Source of the DNA: Carallia brachiata | Taxonomy: Eukaryota > Streptophyta > Magnoliopsida > Malpighiales > Rhizophoraceae | DNA: 64,000 nucleotides | Direction: 5' to 3' | Assembly: GCA_021464245.1 (NCBI GenBank) | Contig: JADCRB010000077.1 | Location: forward strand, 558,001 to 622,000 | In this document: positions 48,742 through 60,420 of the stretch, one piece after another | Layout: each line of letters opens with the position of its first letter | Numbering within the stretch: position 1 is the stretch's first letter | The notes under the pieces: generated by a model | The model's database searches: none | Told to the model about the DNA's origin: nothing | The model's input: the letters and a program-made list of their open reading frames with translations, nothing else | Position numbers and translations under genes: made by a program

Positions 48742-51394
48742 ATGGAAAAGCTTATGCATATGTTTCCTTTCTGGCTAGCGACGTTGCTGCTCTTGTGGGG
48801 TTCGGCCATAAGTTCAGATACGCAGCCTGGTTGCCCTGATAAGTGCGGAAATGTTAGTGTTCCATACCCATTTGGGATTGGAGACTCAAGATGTGCCATA
48901 AACGGTGATTTCCTGCTAAAATGTAATTCTTCTGCAAGCCCTCCTCAGCTTTTGTTTGGCAAGATTCCTGTACTGCATGTTTCGGTGAATGGCACGCTGA
49001 TTCTTAGCATCCCGTTGGCCTATGACTGCTTCAACAAGTCCGGTCTGGTGTACAACCAGAGGGCATGGATCCGCCTTGGAAACAGGCCTTTTAGGTTTTC
49101 AGACACAAGAAACAAGCTCATTGCTTTGGGGTGCGACACCTTGGCCATGATGACAGATTGGCAGGGGAATTTCGGGAGCGGCTGCATCTCTTTGTGCAAC
49201 GAACAGATGAATTTTACTGAAGCTGGCACTTGCTCAGGTTTTGGATGCTGCCAGATACCCATACCACCAAAGCTCAAGACTTTAAACATCACGATTGGTA
49301 GCCCGTCAAACCACAAGAATGTTTTGGGGTTTAATCCTTGTGGATTTGCCTTCTTAGCAGACGAAGAGTCTTTCAGCGTTTCAGAGATGCAGCTTTCGTA
49401 CACCCCAGATAACATGACGAGATCCAATTCTGTCATTGAGTGGGTGGTTGAGGAGAAGACGTGCGAGAGAGCTAAAAGTAATAGAAGCACATATGGCTGT
49501 GGTGAAAACACTGACTGCGTCTACTCCAAAAATGCTGAAGGGTATCGCTGCGTCTGCAAGAAAGGATTTCAAGGAAACCCTTACCTGAAAGGATGCCAAG
49601 GTGAGTGAATGATCAAAAGCTGTGAACTTTTTCATTTTTTACACCATGAAGAAAACATTTTACTGATTAGTCATATGTAACAGACATCAATGAGTGCAAA
49701 GATCCAAAGAATTATCAATGTGAAGGCACTTGCAAGAACACATTTGGAAATTATACCTGTAGATGTCCCCTTGGGATGCACGGGGATGGAAAGGTTGGAT
49801 GTAAAGGATTTAGATTCACCACATTGGCCACAGGTACTACAAGTTCTGCCAATCTCTTACTATGATATCCGTTTTATTGAGGTATCTTAGGTAGCTTGTT
49901 CATTGGACTTAAAAAGAAAATCTTGTCAGTTAATCTGAGAAAGGGTTAAACCCTTGTGTAGCAGAAAGAGGCTTCCATTGTAGTCTAGAGGTCATAGCTT
50001 ATCAGCCACTGTGAAAAACAAGGGTGAGGATGCAGACATCTCACCCTTCCTCCGACCCCATAATACGGGAGGCACTGGAACCTTTTTTTCTTTTCCTTGT
50101 AATCTATGGATCGAATCAACATGCGTTAGCCCCAGTCACACAACAAGTACAATTTTTTGTTTGACTGAAATAACAAATACTGATAATGCTTCTATGTTTC
50201 TGTGCCTTAACTTCGCCAATTTTATATTCAATTGCAGTTGTAGGAGCAACCATATTCGTTCTGGTTATTACTCTTTTGATTTTCATAATCTGCAAGAAGC
50301 ACAGAAAGGAGAAATACTTTTTAGAAAATGGGGGAATGTTGCTGAAGCACCAAAGGGTGAGGATCTTCAGTGAAGCAGAGCTCGCCAAGGCTACCAAAAA
50401 CTATGACAAGAGTCAATTCCTTGGAGAAGGGGGTTTTGGGTCTGTTTATAAGGGAGTTTTAGCTGATAATGTGTCTATTGCAGTAAAGAAGCCCAAAGAC
50501 ATAGACAAGGTCCAGATGAATCAAGAATTTCAACATGAAATTGGGATTATTTCACAGATCAACCATAAAAATGTTGTCAAGCTTTTGGGGTTGTGTCTGG
50601 AGACTAAGGTGCCACTTCTAGTTTATGAATATGTTTCGAATGGGACTCTTTACCAGCACATTCATCAGAAGAGGTCACAGATTTTAGCAACGTGGACGAA
50701 TCGTCTGAAGATAGCGGCAGATACAGCACTTGCACTTGACTATCTGCATTCCTTAGCAAACCCTCCAATCATTCATGGAGATATCAAGTCAACGAACATA
50801 CTCCTAGATGATCACTATGATGCAAAGGTGTCTGATTTTGGAGCTTCGGTGCTGATTTCACCAGATGAAGTTGACATGGCCACAAAAATACAAGGGACTT
50901 TTGGCTACCTCGATCCAGAGTATCTCATGACAGGAAATTTGACAGCCAAGAGCGATGTATACAGCTTTGGGGTTGTACTTGTGGAGCTTTTAACAGGAGA
51001 AAAGCCAAACTCTGGTGCAGGATCTAGGAAGAAGGGTAACATCATTCAATATTTCTTTTCATCCCTAGAAAATGACACCCTCTCTCAGATTCTGTGTTTT
51101 GAAGTGGCTGATAAAGATGAAATGGAGGAGATTCAAATATTTGCAGAACTTGCGAAAAATTGCTTGAACAGCAGGGGAGTCAAAAGGCCAACCATGAAAG
51201 AAGTAGCTGAGGAGCTTGCCAGATTGACAAAGTTGCATGGAAATTTGTGGACTAAGCAAAAAGGTGAAGAGACTGAGCATCTGTTGGGTGAATCATCTTA
51301 TCATTCTTCCAACATTACGGTTACTAAGATAAGCCAACCTGATGTCTATAGTGTGTCAACCTTTGACATTGACTACCGCACTGATAGCATTTAG
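48742..51394 (+). CDS. Wall-associated receptor kinase (WAK) gene 1
   Basis: WAKs bind pectin at the cell wall and signal through a cytoplasmic kinase. Three exons (48742-49600, 49684-49833, 50238-51394) give 721 aa. Order: signal peptide (about 1-25, with PFWLATLLLLWGS); galacturonan-binding GUB_WAK domain (CGNVSVPYPFGIG); EGF domain near 245-285 (YGCGENTDCVY, GNPYLKGC); calcium-binding EGF domain from about 287 (DINECKDP, FGNYTCRCPLG); transmembrane segment about 337-355 ([19 protein letters not shown]); kinase about 395-670. The kinase has [11 protein letters not shown], the ATP lysine in IAVKKPKD, and the DFG at about 536-538. The catalytic loop reads HGD (516-518) where WAKs usually have HRD, making this a non-RD kinase. 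An old Au-like SINE lies in the second intron. The exon layout (extracellular, EGF-Ca, TM plus kinase) is the family's usual one, and the gene looks functional. Confidence 0.93.
49960..50090 (+). mobile_element. Au-like SINE remnant in WAK gene 1 intron
   Basis: Recognisable parts are 'ttgtagtctagaggtcatag', 'aacaagggtgaggatgcaga', 'cccttcctccgacccc' and 'gggaggcactgg', in the order of the Au SINE. The homologous intron of the second WAK copy carries the same remnant at 61630-61760. Confidence 0.6.
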
Positions 51395-53340
51395 TAGCAT
51401 TTTGTTGCAGAACCTTTAAGGCATTGGGTTGTATATTTGAACACTCTTCTAAAGTGTGAGTTCTTCCGTACTGAGTTTTTTTTTTTTTGACACTTTGGAA
51501 TTTTGTGCCTTTTGAACGCACTAAGACAGTTATTTACGTGAGTCTAGCTTCAAATTTCTATTGAACTTTCAATCTACTTCTGCATTTAATAGTCAATGCG
51601 CGTCCACAAATATCTAGGGCTGAACCATTGGGCCAAATATGGAGAGCATCAACAATAGACTAGAGCAAGCAACAACATAATAAGTTTCGACATCACTTCT
51701 TACTCAAAATTTTAATGTATTTAACTATGTGTTTTTAGGTATGTATTTTTTGGTTGCTCTTGGCTTTCTTTTCCAGTGTGGTACTCTAACCCTTGGTATA
51801 TTTCAACACATCTTATGTAGGATTTCGTTTCCAATTCGTTTGTTTTGAGTTTGGCCTATTGGAAGATCCATAGGCTTCCATCTCAGAATCAGTAATTCTA
51901 AATGTAGCATTAGATATAAGTCCTTATCTTTTTCTCTCTACATTCAATTTCTTGCCTCATCATTGCAGATGATGCAAAGCTATGTGACGGTAGTCATGTA
52001 AGAATTGTCTATGTATAAACTTGTATCAATTGCCTCGTCATACATTTCAAATACTTATAGAGAAAACTAAAGAAAGTCAGCAAGATACAGTAGACATCAC
52101 TTATTGTAAAACAGCTTGTTAAACACAAGTATGCATATTTCTGTAAGAGATGCAATAAATCGACAAGATGTTTGGAAATTCCCTTTAAACTTCCAAACAA
52201 AACGAGATTATAATTCATATATTTATTTAACAACTTAAACGATTCTTAGTAAATATGATTATGTAGGTAAAGTATAATCTGTATATGTCTTAGAATGCCA
52301 CAACTTTCTTCATAACTTCCAAAAGGAAAAAAAGGAAAAATCTAAGGCTTGTTTCTTTCACTAACTGCGAAAAAATTGTACTTTTATAGTAGTGAATTCA
52401 TGTGAAACTTGTTTACAAACTTTACCCTCTGATTGATTGCCCATTGGAAAAGAAATTGAAAGAAAATTCCAAAACCCAAGGAAAAATCCTTTGTTTGGAA
52501 AGTTGAAGAATGGCGTTGGAAAAGAAAAGAAAGAATACGAAAAAAATTTTGTCAGAGCAATCACTACAACCCAATTGACAAAAAGAACACATTTATATAA
52601 GTATAATAATCAAAATACTTTAATTTTTTTGGTTAATTCTTAGGTTAAATATTTTCAGTTACCTTATTTATCTCAAATTAAAAGTAAATATTCAGCATTA
52701 ACTCCATAATTATACTACCAATACCATAGTAACAAAATCATAATAAATACATTACTTATTGCAATTAAATTTTTAACATTAACATTTTTATTAAATTTTG
52801 TCAGCAACTCATTAACTTAATTATAATCTTATTAAAAATAATTGAAAAAATAACAAAGAACTTAAAAGAAAATTTGTAATTTTTTCTAAACTTGACTTAA
52901 GAGCATGATTCCAAATAAAGTTTTCTCTAAATTTCTAATATATACTAATTCAATAGATAGTGATGGGACCACTCAAACTTCTTAATAAGTATAAAATTTT
53001 ATTTGTCATAAAAAACAGATTACAGCGAACTCAGTTGTCTGAATTGGTTTAAGATTGTGGCCTTATTCTAGGGGCCGAGTTCAAATTTCCTGCTCCCTCC
53101 CTCACTTTCCCTTCTTCTATACAGATCTTGTCCTCTTTTTCAAACAAAAAAAAACAAGAGAGAGAGAGAGAGAAATACAGCTAAATTGTACAAAGTGATA
53201 AAAATTTACGTCAATATACTTAGTTTCTACCAACTGCTACCAAGGTGTCAATGTCCCAACTACCGAACAATGCAAAATGAATACATCTGTGTTGTTGGGG
53301 TAATTGATTTTCTTTCAAGGTTCCATTCTATGAGTATACA
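51395..53340. other. 3' flank of WAK gene 1 and AT-rich DNA
   Basis: The segment 51955-52405 is repeated in direct orientation at 55455-56487 and partly near 63170-63320. At 53025-53165 'aactcagttgtctgaattgg' (A-box-like), 'gagttcaaatttcc' (B-box-like), an A-run and a GA run suggest a SINE. No gene is supported. Confidence 0.55.
51955..52405 (+). repeat. WAK 3' flank repeat, unit 1
   Basis: It starts near 'cagatgatgcaaagctatgt' and ends at 'gtgaaacttgtttacaaac'. The same order of sequence is found at 55455-56487, apart from one MITE insertion there. This copy provides the empty site for that insertion (gtttcttt at 52351-52358). Confidence 0.8.
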
Positions 53341-53344
53341 AAAA

Positions 53345-53755
53345 AATTGAGATAACACTTTGATCCTAAATTTTTGTGAATTTTTAAATTAAATCTTAAA
53401 CGTTTTAATTTTTTCAATTGAGTCTATACTTTCTATTCTTTTACAATCGAGTTTTTTATCAACAACCGTTAGTTAAACCTTTTAAAACGTACTTTGATTA
53501 AATGAAAGTGAATTAAAAAATCTTAAATATAATATTTTAATTATTTTTTTGAAAATATTATAATAAATAAATACGAAAGAGATGGTATTTATATTTTTTT
53601 ATTCATATCCCTTTAGGTAAAACACGTTTTAAATTGTTTGACTAATGGTGGTTGATAGAAAAGACTCGATGAAAAAAAATTTTAAAAGTAAATGATTCAA
53701 TTGAAAAAATTTATAAAATTTTAGAACTAAAAATTATTATCCCTAAAAAAATTGT
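53345..53755. mobile_element. Foldback MITE (~400 bp)
   Basis: The left arm words 'ttttttcaattgagtct', 'tcgagttttttatcaac' and 'gttagttaaacc' recur as inverse complements on the right ('ggtggttgatagaaaagact', 'gattcaattgaaaaaa'). The arms are about 140 bp with moderate divergence around a short AT-rich centre. The 'actttgatcctaaattt' terminus resembles a common plant MITE type. Confidence 0.65.
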
Positions 53756-53868
53756 TATATATTATTATATTATAATAATTAATATATTTTGTATAATTGT
53801 AATAAAAAATATAAAAAATAATAAATAATTTTATTTTACTGTTATATAAAATATATTAATTATTATAT

Positions 53869-55445
53869 GACAATTTTTTTTACATGTTTATAAATATTTT
53901 CTCTTTTTTTTCCATCGCCCGTTAATTTCCGTGGCTGCTGTGAACAGGTAGGTTAAAAAATCATAACTAAGTAATGATAGATAACTTAAGTCCTCGGTCT
54001 GTTCAATGTAAGCAGCTATGGACATACTGAAGGCAAATTAATGTATGGCTATCCAATCGCAAAGTATTGCCATGTGACTTTTTTTAAAATAATAATTATA
54101 TAATCTTAAATTTATTAATTAAACGTGAATTATTATCTTTATTTCTGTTCCATCGCTACTAATTTATCGTTCACAAAAGTAACAGCATGGAAATATTGAA
54201 AAGAAAAATTAAAAACACATCTAACTCTAGTCCTTGTTTCTGCAACACATCGAATTATTGTCCTTCGTACATCTAATTATTGTACTTTGCCTTGGGTTTT
54301 CCAATTTGAAGAATGCTAAGGACAGTCGAATTCTCAGCCGCTTTTTTACCTTCGCTCCGCCATTTTTACATCTGTCCACCTTTTTAACAGTTGAAACCGG
54401 CAACTTGTTTTAGCCACACCTCGCTTTTTTTTTCTTCCATTTTTTATCTCTCTCTGCTATCCTCTCTCTACCTTTCATCTTCCACGGCCCGTCTTCTAAC
54501 GCCCTCCGTTTCCTTTGTTCCATCACCAAAATTCAACCTCCAAAACGAAAAGAATTGGAGAATAATAATAATACGAAAACAACGAACAAGAATATGGACA
54601 ACCCCCCAAAACAAAATCACCATCTGGGGGGTCTCACCGTGATCGAAATATCCCGAACCATGATCCTTGTATCTTTCTTTTTAGTTAGTTTTTTTTTTTT
54701 TTTAATAGGCTTGGATTTGGGTTTGAAGTGGAAGGTGTGCTTTGGGGCTAGTGTGATCTGGGTGAGATTGCTGGGATCGGTGAGAATAAAATAAATCTGG
54801 AGAGAGAGAGTGAGTGATTGTAGAGGTGGGAGTGAAAAAAATTGAGTAATTCTGTAAATTTTTTTCTTTCTTTTTTTTTTTTTAAATAGTCTCACGGGCA
54901 AAATTAAATTGTCGGTTTCAATTATTAAAAAATTGAACAGATGTCAAAATGTTATAGCGAACGTAAAAGCAATGGAGAATTCGACTGTACTTAGCATTCC
55001 TCTTGAAATTTTCTGAAATTTTCCAATAGGCAATCCAAACAGAAAGTTCAAGGACAATAATTAGATGTGTTGCGCAAATAAGGACAATAATTAAATGTGT
55101 TTTAGCTTTTCTTTTTAATATATTCGTGCTGTCACTTTCGTTAATGATAAATTAGGAAAGTTGAGACACAAATAAAGACAATAATTCACATCTAATTGTC
55201 AGATTTAAAACGTATATTATTATTTAAAAAAAAATCGCATAGCAATACTTTTAGACCATCGGACAAACATACATTAATTTGTCTTCAGTATGTCCATGTT
55301 CGCCTACATTGAACAGAAATTTGAGGACTTGAATTATCTATCATGAAGTTATGATTTTCTAACCTACCTGCTCACACCAGGAAGGGAAATTAATGGGCAA
55401 TGGAAAAGAAGGGAAAATATTTATAGGCATGTAAAAAAAATTGTC
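53869..55445. mobile_element. 1.58-kb inverted repeat, likely long-TIR/foldback transposon
   Basis: The left arm (53869-54407) is matched, inverted, by the right arm (54906-55445). Checkpoints from outside in: 'gacaattttttttacatg' with 'catgtaaaaaaaattgtc'; 'ggtaggttaaaaaatcataa' with 'ttatgattttctaacctacc'; 'tggacatactgaaggcaaat' with 'atttgtcttcagtatgtcca'; 'aacacatcgaattattgtcc' with 'ggacaataattagatgtgtt'; 'ggacagtcgaattctcagcc' with 'ggagaattcgactgtactta'. Arms of about 540 bp flank a 500-bp unpaired centre of different, less AT-rich composition. Such long terminal inverted repeats around an unrelated centre are typical of Mutator-like or foldback elements. Target duplications were not identified. 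Confidence 0.78.
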
Positions 55446-55454
55446 GTTATTTCT

Positions 55455-56487
55455 ATGGTATAAACTTGCCTCATCATATTGCAGATGATGCAAAGCTATG
55501 TGACGGTAGTCATGTAAGATTTGTCTGTGGTATAAACTTGTATCAATTGCCTAGTCATTCATTTCAAATACTTAGAGGGAGAAAATCAAAAAAAGTTAAC
55601 AAGATAACAATAGACATCACTCTATTGTAAAACAGATCATTAAACAATTCATCTGTCATATCATGTATGCATATTTATTTTTATAAGAGATACAATAAGT
55701 TAATAAGATGTTCGGAAATTCCCTTTAAACTTCCAAATAAAACGAGATTACAATTTACACATTTATTTAACAATTTAATTGATTCTTAGTAAATATGATT
55801 ATGTGGGTAATGCATAATTGTGTATATCTTAGAATGCCGCAACTTTCTTCGTAACTTCGAAAGGAAAAAAAAAAAATCTAAGACTTGTTTCTTTCAAGGT
55901 TGTCAGAACCGGACCGATCATCGAACCGGAAACATTAGTGGGTCAAGGTTCAACCGGTCGAACCAGTATTTGAACCGGTATTTATTAATATATATATTTA
56001 TAAAAATAATTTAAAAAAATAATACTTATATATGATTATTAAATATTACTTTTTTTATTTTTAAGGATTAAATTGAAAGTTTTGATAAATTTAGGACTAA
56101 ATTGAAAGTTTTGATACATTTAGGACTAAATTAAAAATTTTAATTAAATTTAAAACTCAAATTATAATTTAAATAAACATTGGGATCAAATTATAATTTA
56201 TAAAACTTTTATACCGGTTTGAACCGGTTGAATCGGGTCCGATTTTTCATCGATTTTCACCGGTTTTGACCGGGTTTTTGACCGGTTCAAACCGATTTTG
56301 ACCGGTTCGAGTTAAGGGGTAACTGTAGCCATAAACCGGCCCGGACCTTTGGCCGGTCACCGGTTGAACCGGTTGGACCGGCCGGTCCGATCCGGTTTTA
56401 ACAACATTGGTTTCTTTCACTAACTGAAAACAAAAAAAAAAAAATTGTACTTTTTAAGGGTGAATTCATGTGAAACTTGTTTACAAA
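55455..56487 (+). repeat. WAK 3' flank repeat, unit 2
   Basis: It repeats the sequence at 51955-52405, beginning near 'cagatgatgcaaagctatgt' and ending at 'gtgaaacttgtttacaaac', interrupted by the MITE at 55895-56409. No WAK coding sequence precedes it. The inverted repeat ends immediately upstream, so this may be a WAK duplication whose gene part was lost. Confidence 0.8.
55895..56409. mobile_element. hAT-type MITE (515 bp) with perfect 8-bp TSD
   Basis: The element starts caaggttgtcagaaccgga and ends tccggttttaacaacattg, which are imperfect inverse complements. It is flanked by gtttcttt at 55887-55894 and 56410-56417. The paralogous sequence at 52351-52358 has a single gtttcttt and no insertion, which proves the boundaries. 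The termini are rich in ACCGGT words, and there is no coding capacity. The 8-bp duplication fits the hAT superfamily. Confidence 0.9.
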
Positions 56488-57876
56488 CATTTATGAATGA
56501 TCTCTAACTCAATTGTCTTATAGTAGTATTCAAAGTTGAAAGTTTAAGTTCAAACTCTAAAGACCGACAGAAAAAATAATATAGATATACTTTTATGAGA
56601 ACATGTCTATAAAGAGAAAATTTTAGTACATTATTACCAAAGAACAACAATTAAAAAAAAAAAAAAGCTTCACTAGAAAGACATTGAAAATAACTATACA
56701 ATACTTATAGGAATGAGTTTAACCTCTAATAAAATAAAAAAATTATTTTTTTAAAACTAAACCCTAAATATACTTACTCTTATGTCAAATATATTTGACA
56801 TTACTCTAAGTCTTGATCTTAATATTTTTTTTTGCTCAAAAATTTTTTTTACTGCATGTGAGTACGTTATAATTATTTTTTATGTCCTCCTAATTTTTTC
56901 CAAAAAAAGTAATTTTGCGTTTAATTAGGGTCCACAATATAAATCTTTTTTGTCATCCCGTTCTATTAATCTAATTGTTCTAATTCATTCTTAACTAAAT
57001 ATTCCCAAATTAACTAGAAGATACAATTTTAACAGAAGAAAAAAGGTGGTGGCTTTACTAAATTTTACACATTTTGCACACAATTACAGCCACATTATTG
57101 ACAACTGCCTTGTTAGCTGAAATAAAATTGGATGTTCCACATGTACTCCAATACACAGGCATAAACCAGAAAGTAGATGAAAAAATGGCAAGTAAGCGAG
57201 TGGTGGATTTAGATTTAGATCGATCTATATATACCGAAGAAGTAGCTTGCAAAGCTTAGCTTGAATCTGCTCCAACAAGCAACCTCAAAAAGCGAGATTA
57301 AAAACAACCCAGGTGATCCTATTGATGACCCGTTGCCACTCAAGGCCCGGTCCACCGTTCTGCCCAATTGATCAATGAATTTCAGATTCTGCGTTTTCCT
57401 CGCATTGCGGTTGCGAATCGGACCCTTTTTTTTTTTTTTTTTGGGAAAATGATAAAATGTTGCTATTTTTGTCCAAGAGCCAAGATTCACCTTCAATCGT
57501 GGATATCAGATAATCCAGATTAATCAAATAGAGATGTAAAACCGGTGGGTTCGGATTGGGTGGAATTTCTTTTAAATATTTTCGAGGTTAATTAGGAAAA
57601 AATTACAGAGTGCTTGGAGATAAATGCAGTGGGACGGAGTGTGAGACATTAAGAAGCTAAAAAATATGTATTGATGGCATGTAAATTATCACATGTATAA
57701 GTTGAGAGTCATTTGTTACTATACTCATTTAATCTTCTAGGATAGAGACTCATTACTCGAGTACTATTAGATCTGTGTGGAACTCTTTTAAATTAAATAT
57801 GATATTAATGAAACTGAAATATGTACTGTACACGTAAAGATCAACTGATAGTCTAAAAAAGAATATTACCTTTAAT
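56488..57876. other. AT-rich DNA with one GC-balanced patch
   Basis: At 57050-57420 composition becomes gene-like, with open frames on both strands, but no protein family is recognised. It may be a fragment of a lost gene. Elsewhere there are only AT-rich runs. Confidence 0.4.
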
Positions 57877-58627
57877 CATAATTATTAAAATCGGTTCGGA
57901 CACTGACCCGGTCAGGCGGCTGGGTCAGTGGGTCATTGGTTCAACCAGTGGGTCATTGGTTCAACTAATGAATTATTAATTCTTAAGAAAATGAATATAT
58001 CAAATAATATATATTTTTTTTTGTACAATTTAACACAATAACTACAGTTTCACAAATTAAAAAATAGTTTATACTAATCAAAATTTTAATAAAAATTTTT
58101 TAAAAACTATTTTTTAAGGTTAATTGTAACATATTATTTGATATATGAATAACATTAAATTATTGTATACAGAAAAATAAATTATAAAAAGTAAAAAATT
58201 ATTAAATTGTACAAAAAAAATATTGTGTAATACTATTTAATATTATGAAAATATTATTTTTATCATTCACACAGTAAAAAGTTAAAAAAATAAATTTTAG
58301 TGTGTAAATATTATATAAATATTATTGTTCAAGTATTAAAAAATGAAAAAATTTATAATTTTTACTGTTTCAACACTATTTATCATTCAAAAAAATATTA
58401 TTTTTACTGTTTACACAGTAAAAAGTGCAAAAAAATTATAATTTTTTCACTGTTTAACCACTGTTTATTATTAAAAAATATTATTTTTACTGTTTGCACA
58501 GTAAAAAGTGAAAAAAAAAAATTTTTATTATTCAATCGACTCCCGTTACTGTTCACGCGAACCGGCCTGGTCCAGTGTCCGGGTCACCGGTCCGACCGGC
58601 CGGGTTGAGTTGGGTTTAATAACTAGG
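57877..58627. mobile_element. Second hAT-type MITE (751 bp) with perfect 8-bp TSD
   Basis: The ends are cataattattaaaatc and gggtttaataactagg, inverse complements with a few mismatches. Perfect flanking duplications cctttaat lie at 57869-57876 and 58628-58635. GC-rich subterminal blocks (cactgacccggtcagg; ggtcaccggtccgaccggcc) enclose an AT-rich interior with internally repeated 'ttactgtttacacagtaaaa' hairpins at 58250-58530. Confidence 0.85.
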
Positions 58628-58635
58628 CCTTTAAT

Positions 58636-60190
58636 TACGCAGACTAAAACTCGAATATAATTCAAATGTGAAAAAAATACGCTAAATTACTACTAAACTA
58701 CTCCTTCAAACGATAAAACATGCGATGTTCGACGTTCAATATGTAATGTTGTTAAAAAAGACATGCGATAGTACAATATGCAAACGGTAAAAATAAAATA
58801 ATTACAGAGTCATGTAACAAATTTGACCGCGTCTTTGCTGCTTTTTTTTTTTTCTTTGCTCACAATTTCTTGAAAACGGGTTTTAGTGACCGCCGAAGCA
58901 AAGGTTTGACCAACCGTGTTTTAAAATATTAGTTCTAATCGGCGATTTTGGACCAATTGATATCTCTAAGCCACTCCTGCCAACGTCCGTTCCTGCAGCT
59001 ATTTTCCTTATCATTATAGCAAAATAATTATACAATTTATTGAATAATATTTTATATTTTATATTTTTTAAAATTTTAATTATCAAATAATACAAATCAT
59101 TTTAATTTTTCTTTAATCATATTTAAATAATCATACCCAGTATTTCTTAATAGTTAAATCTCCTCGATGGTTTGAATTTTAAAATTAATGCTGAATCGGT
59201 TTGGATTTTATAATTAATACTGATTCTTTGAGACGATTAAAAGAATCTCCATTATTTTAATGGCTAAAATAATGAAATAAAGTTGGTTGCGACGCATTTG
59301 AGGAAAAAGTTTAATTAAACTATATGTACGCCTGCAACTTTTTCTTTCCTTTTTTTTTTTTTAACAATATATGCCCAATTGTTTAAGGCATTGGTGATTT
59401 CAATTGGAAATGGTCAAATGTCCCTTATCTTCCATAATAGTTAAGAAAAAAATAGTTGAAACAATAATAATATGATACACTTTCTTAAATTTCCTCTTCA
59501 TAGAGTTCAAAAATAGAGAGAAATATGAGTAGAATCAGATAAAAAAAACAAATTCATAATTTAGTCACACTTATATCAATACTTCAGATTTGCAAACATG
59601 CATACAGCAATTAAGAAAATTGTAGCCCACTTGATGACCACATCGATAGAAGATAAGATGCCGGATATCTCTACAAGATTTACTTGTAAAAATATTTGGA
59701 ACCTTCTTTACACTTACTTCTATTTTAGAGCTGTTCGGTAAGATGACAAGTGACACAAAATTTTTTAAACAATACCGCTTATATGTTTGAGATGGTAAAG
59801 GAACTGGTCTTTATGTAATTATGAGTTTAAGACCTGTCAAGTTAAATAATAAAATTAAATGTATATTTATCTTATAAGATTGTGAATGATCCAGTGATAC
59901 CTATCAAAGTCTTGAAATTTGTTCTCTCATAAATTTAATATAAATAGCCTATCTCACTTTATACAGTCTTGAAGTGATCCAGTATAATTTTTTTGACAGG
60001 TTTGCAAGATATTACTATATTTAGCCAATTTTTGCACAAAAAATTAAAATAAAAATAAAATTTTTTAAACAAGATAAAAAAAAAATCTCTAATCCAATGA
60101 CTGCAAAAGATACTATTTTATCTAAATGTACATGATTAAAAAATGTTCTGTAATAAAGCGTTGACACAACATAAGTTGCTTAGAAAGCTG
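58636..60190. other. AT-rich upstream region of WAK copy 2
   Basis: Around 59220-59500 it repeats words found upstream of WAK gene 1 at 48110-48230 ('agaatctccattatt', 'gcatttgaggaaaaa'), so the duplication includes upstream DNA. No gene is supported. Confidence 0.55.
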
Positions 60191-60323
60191 TTGTCGGAAA
60201 AAAAAAATGCAGTGGTAAAGCCAAAGGCAAAAGCAAAATAAAGTAGGTAACAATGAACAAGCCAATTGGCGACATTGGAAATTCCGAACAACCAAAGTAT
60301 TCATAAAATTGTAAATCACGAAA

Positions 60324-60345
60324 ACACACGCACACACACACACAC
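60324..60345. repeat. (CA)n microsatellite upstream of WAK copy 2
   Basis: About ten CA units lie where the intact copy has its duplicated element and TATA box. Confidence 0.85.
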
Positions 60346-60420
60346 AAAAACATGTAATATAGGCGTACAACTGATAAACGTGCAGGGAAGGGAAATGCTG
60401 AGACCTGAAACCGTTGGAAA

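Noticed and set aside
49020..49511. 163-codon minus-strand open frame
   Set aside because: It is antisense to the first WAK exon; a similar shadow appears in the second copy at 60702-60998.
54391..54642. 83-codon frame with a signal-peptide-like start
   Set aside because: It lies at the arm-centre border of the large inverted repeat, stops early and has no recognised domain. It is kept only as part of the captured-sequence idea.
57050..57500. Open frames on both strands in a GC-balanced patch
   Set aside because: No recognised motif, and both strands are equally open, so coding direction cannot be argued.
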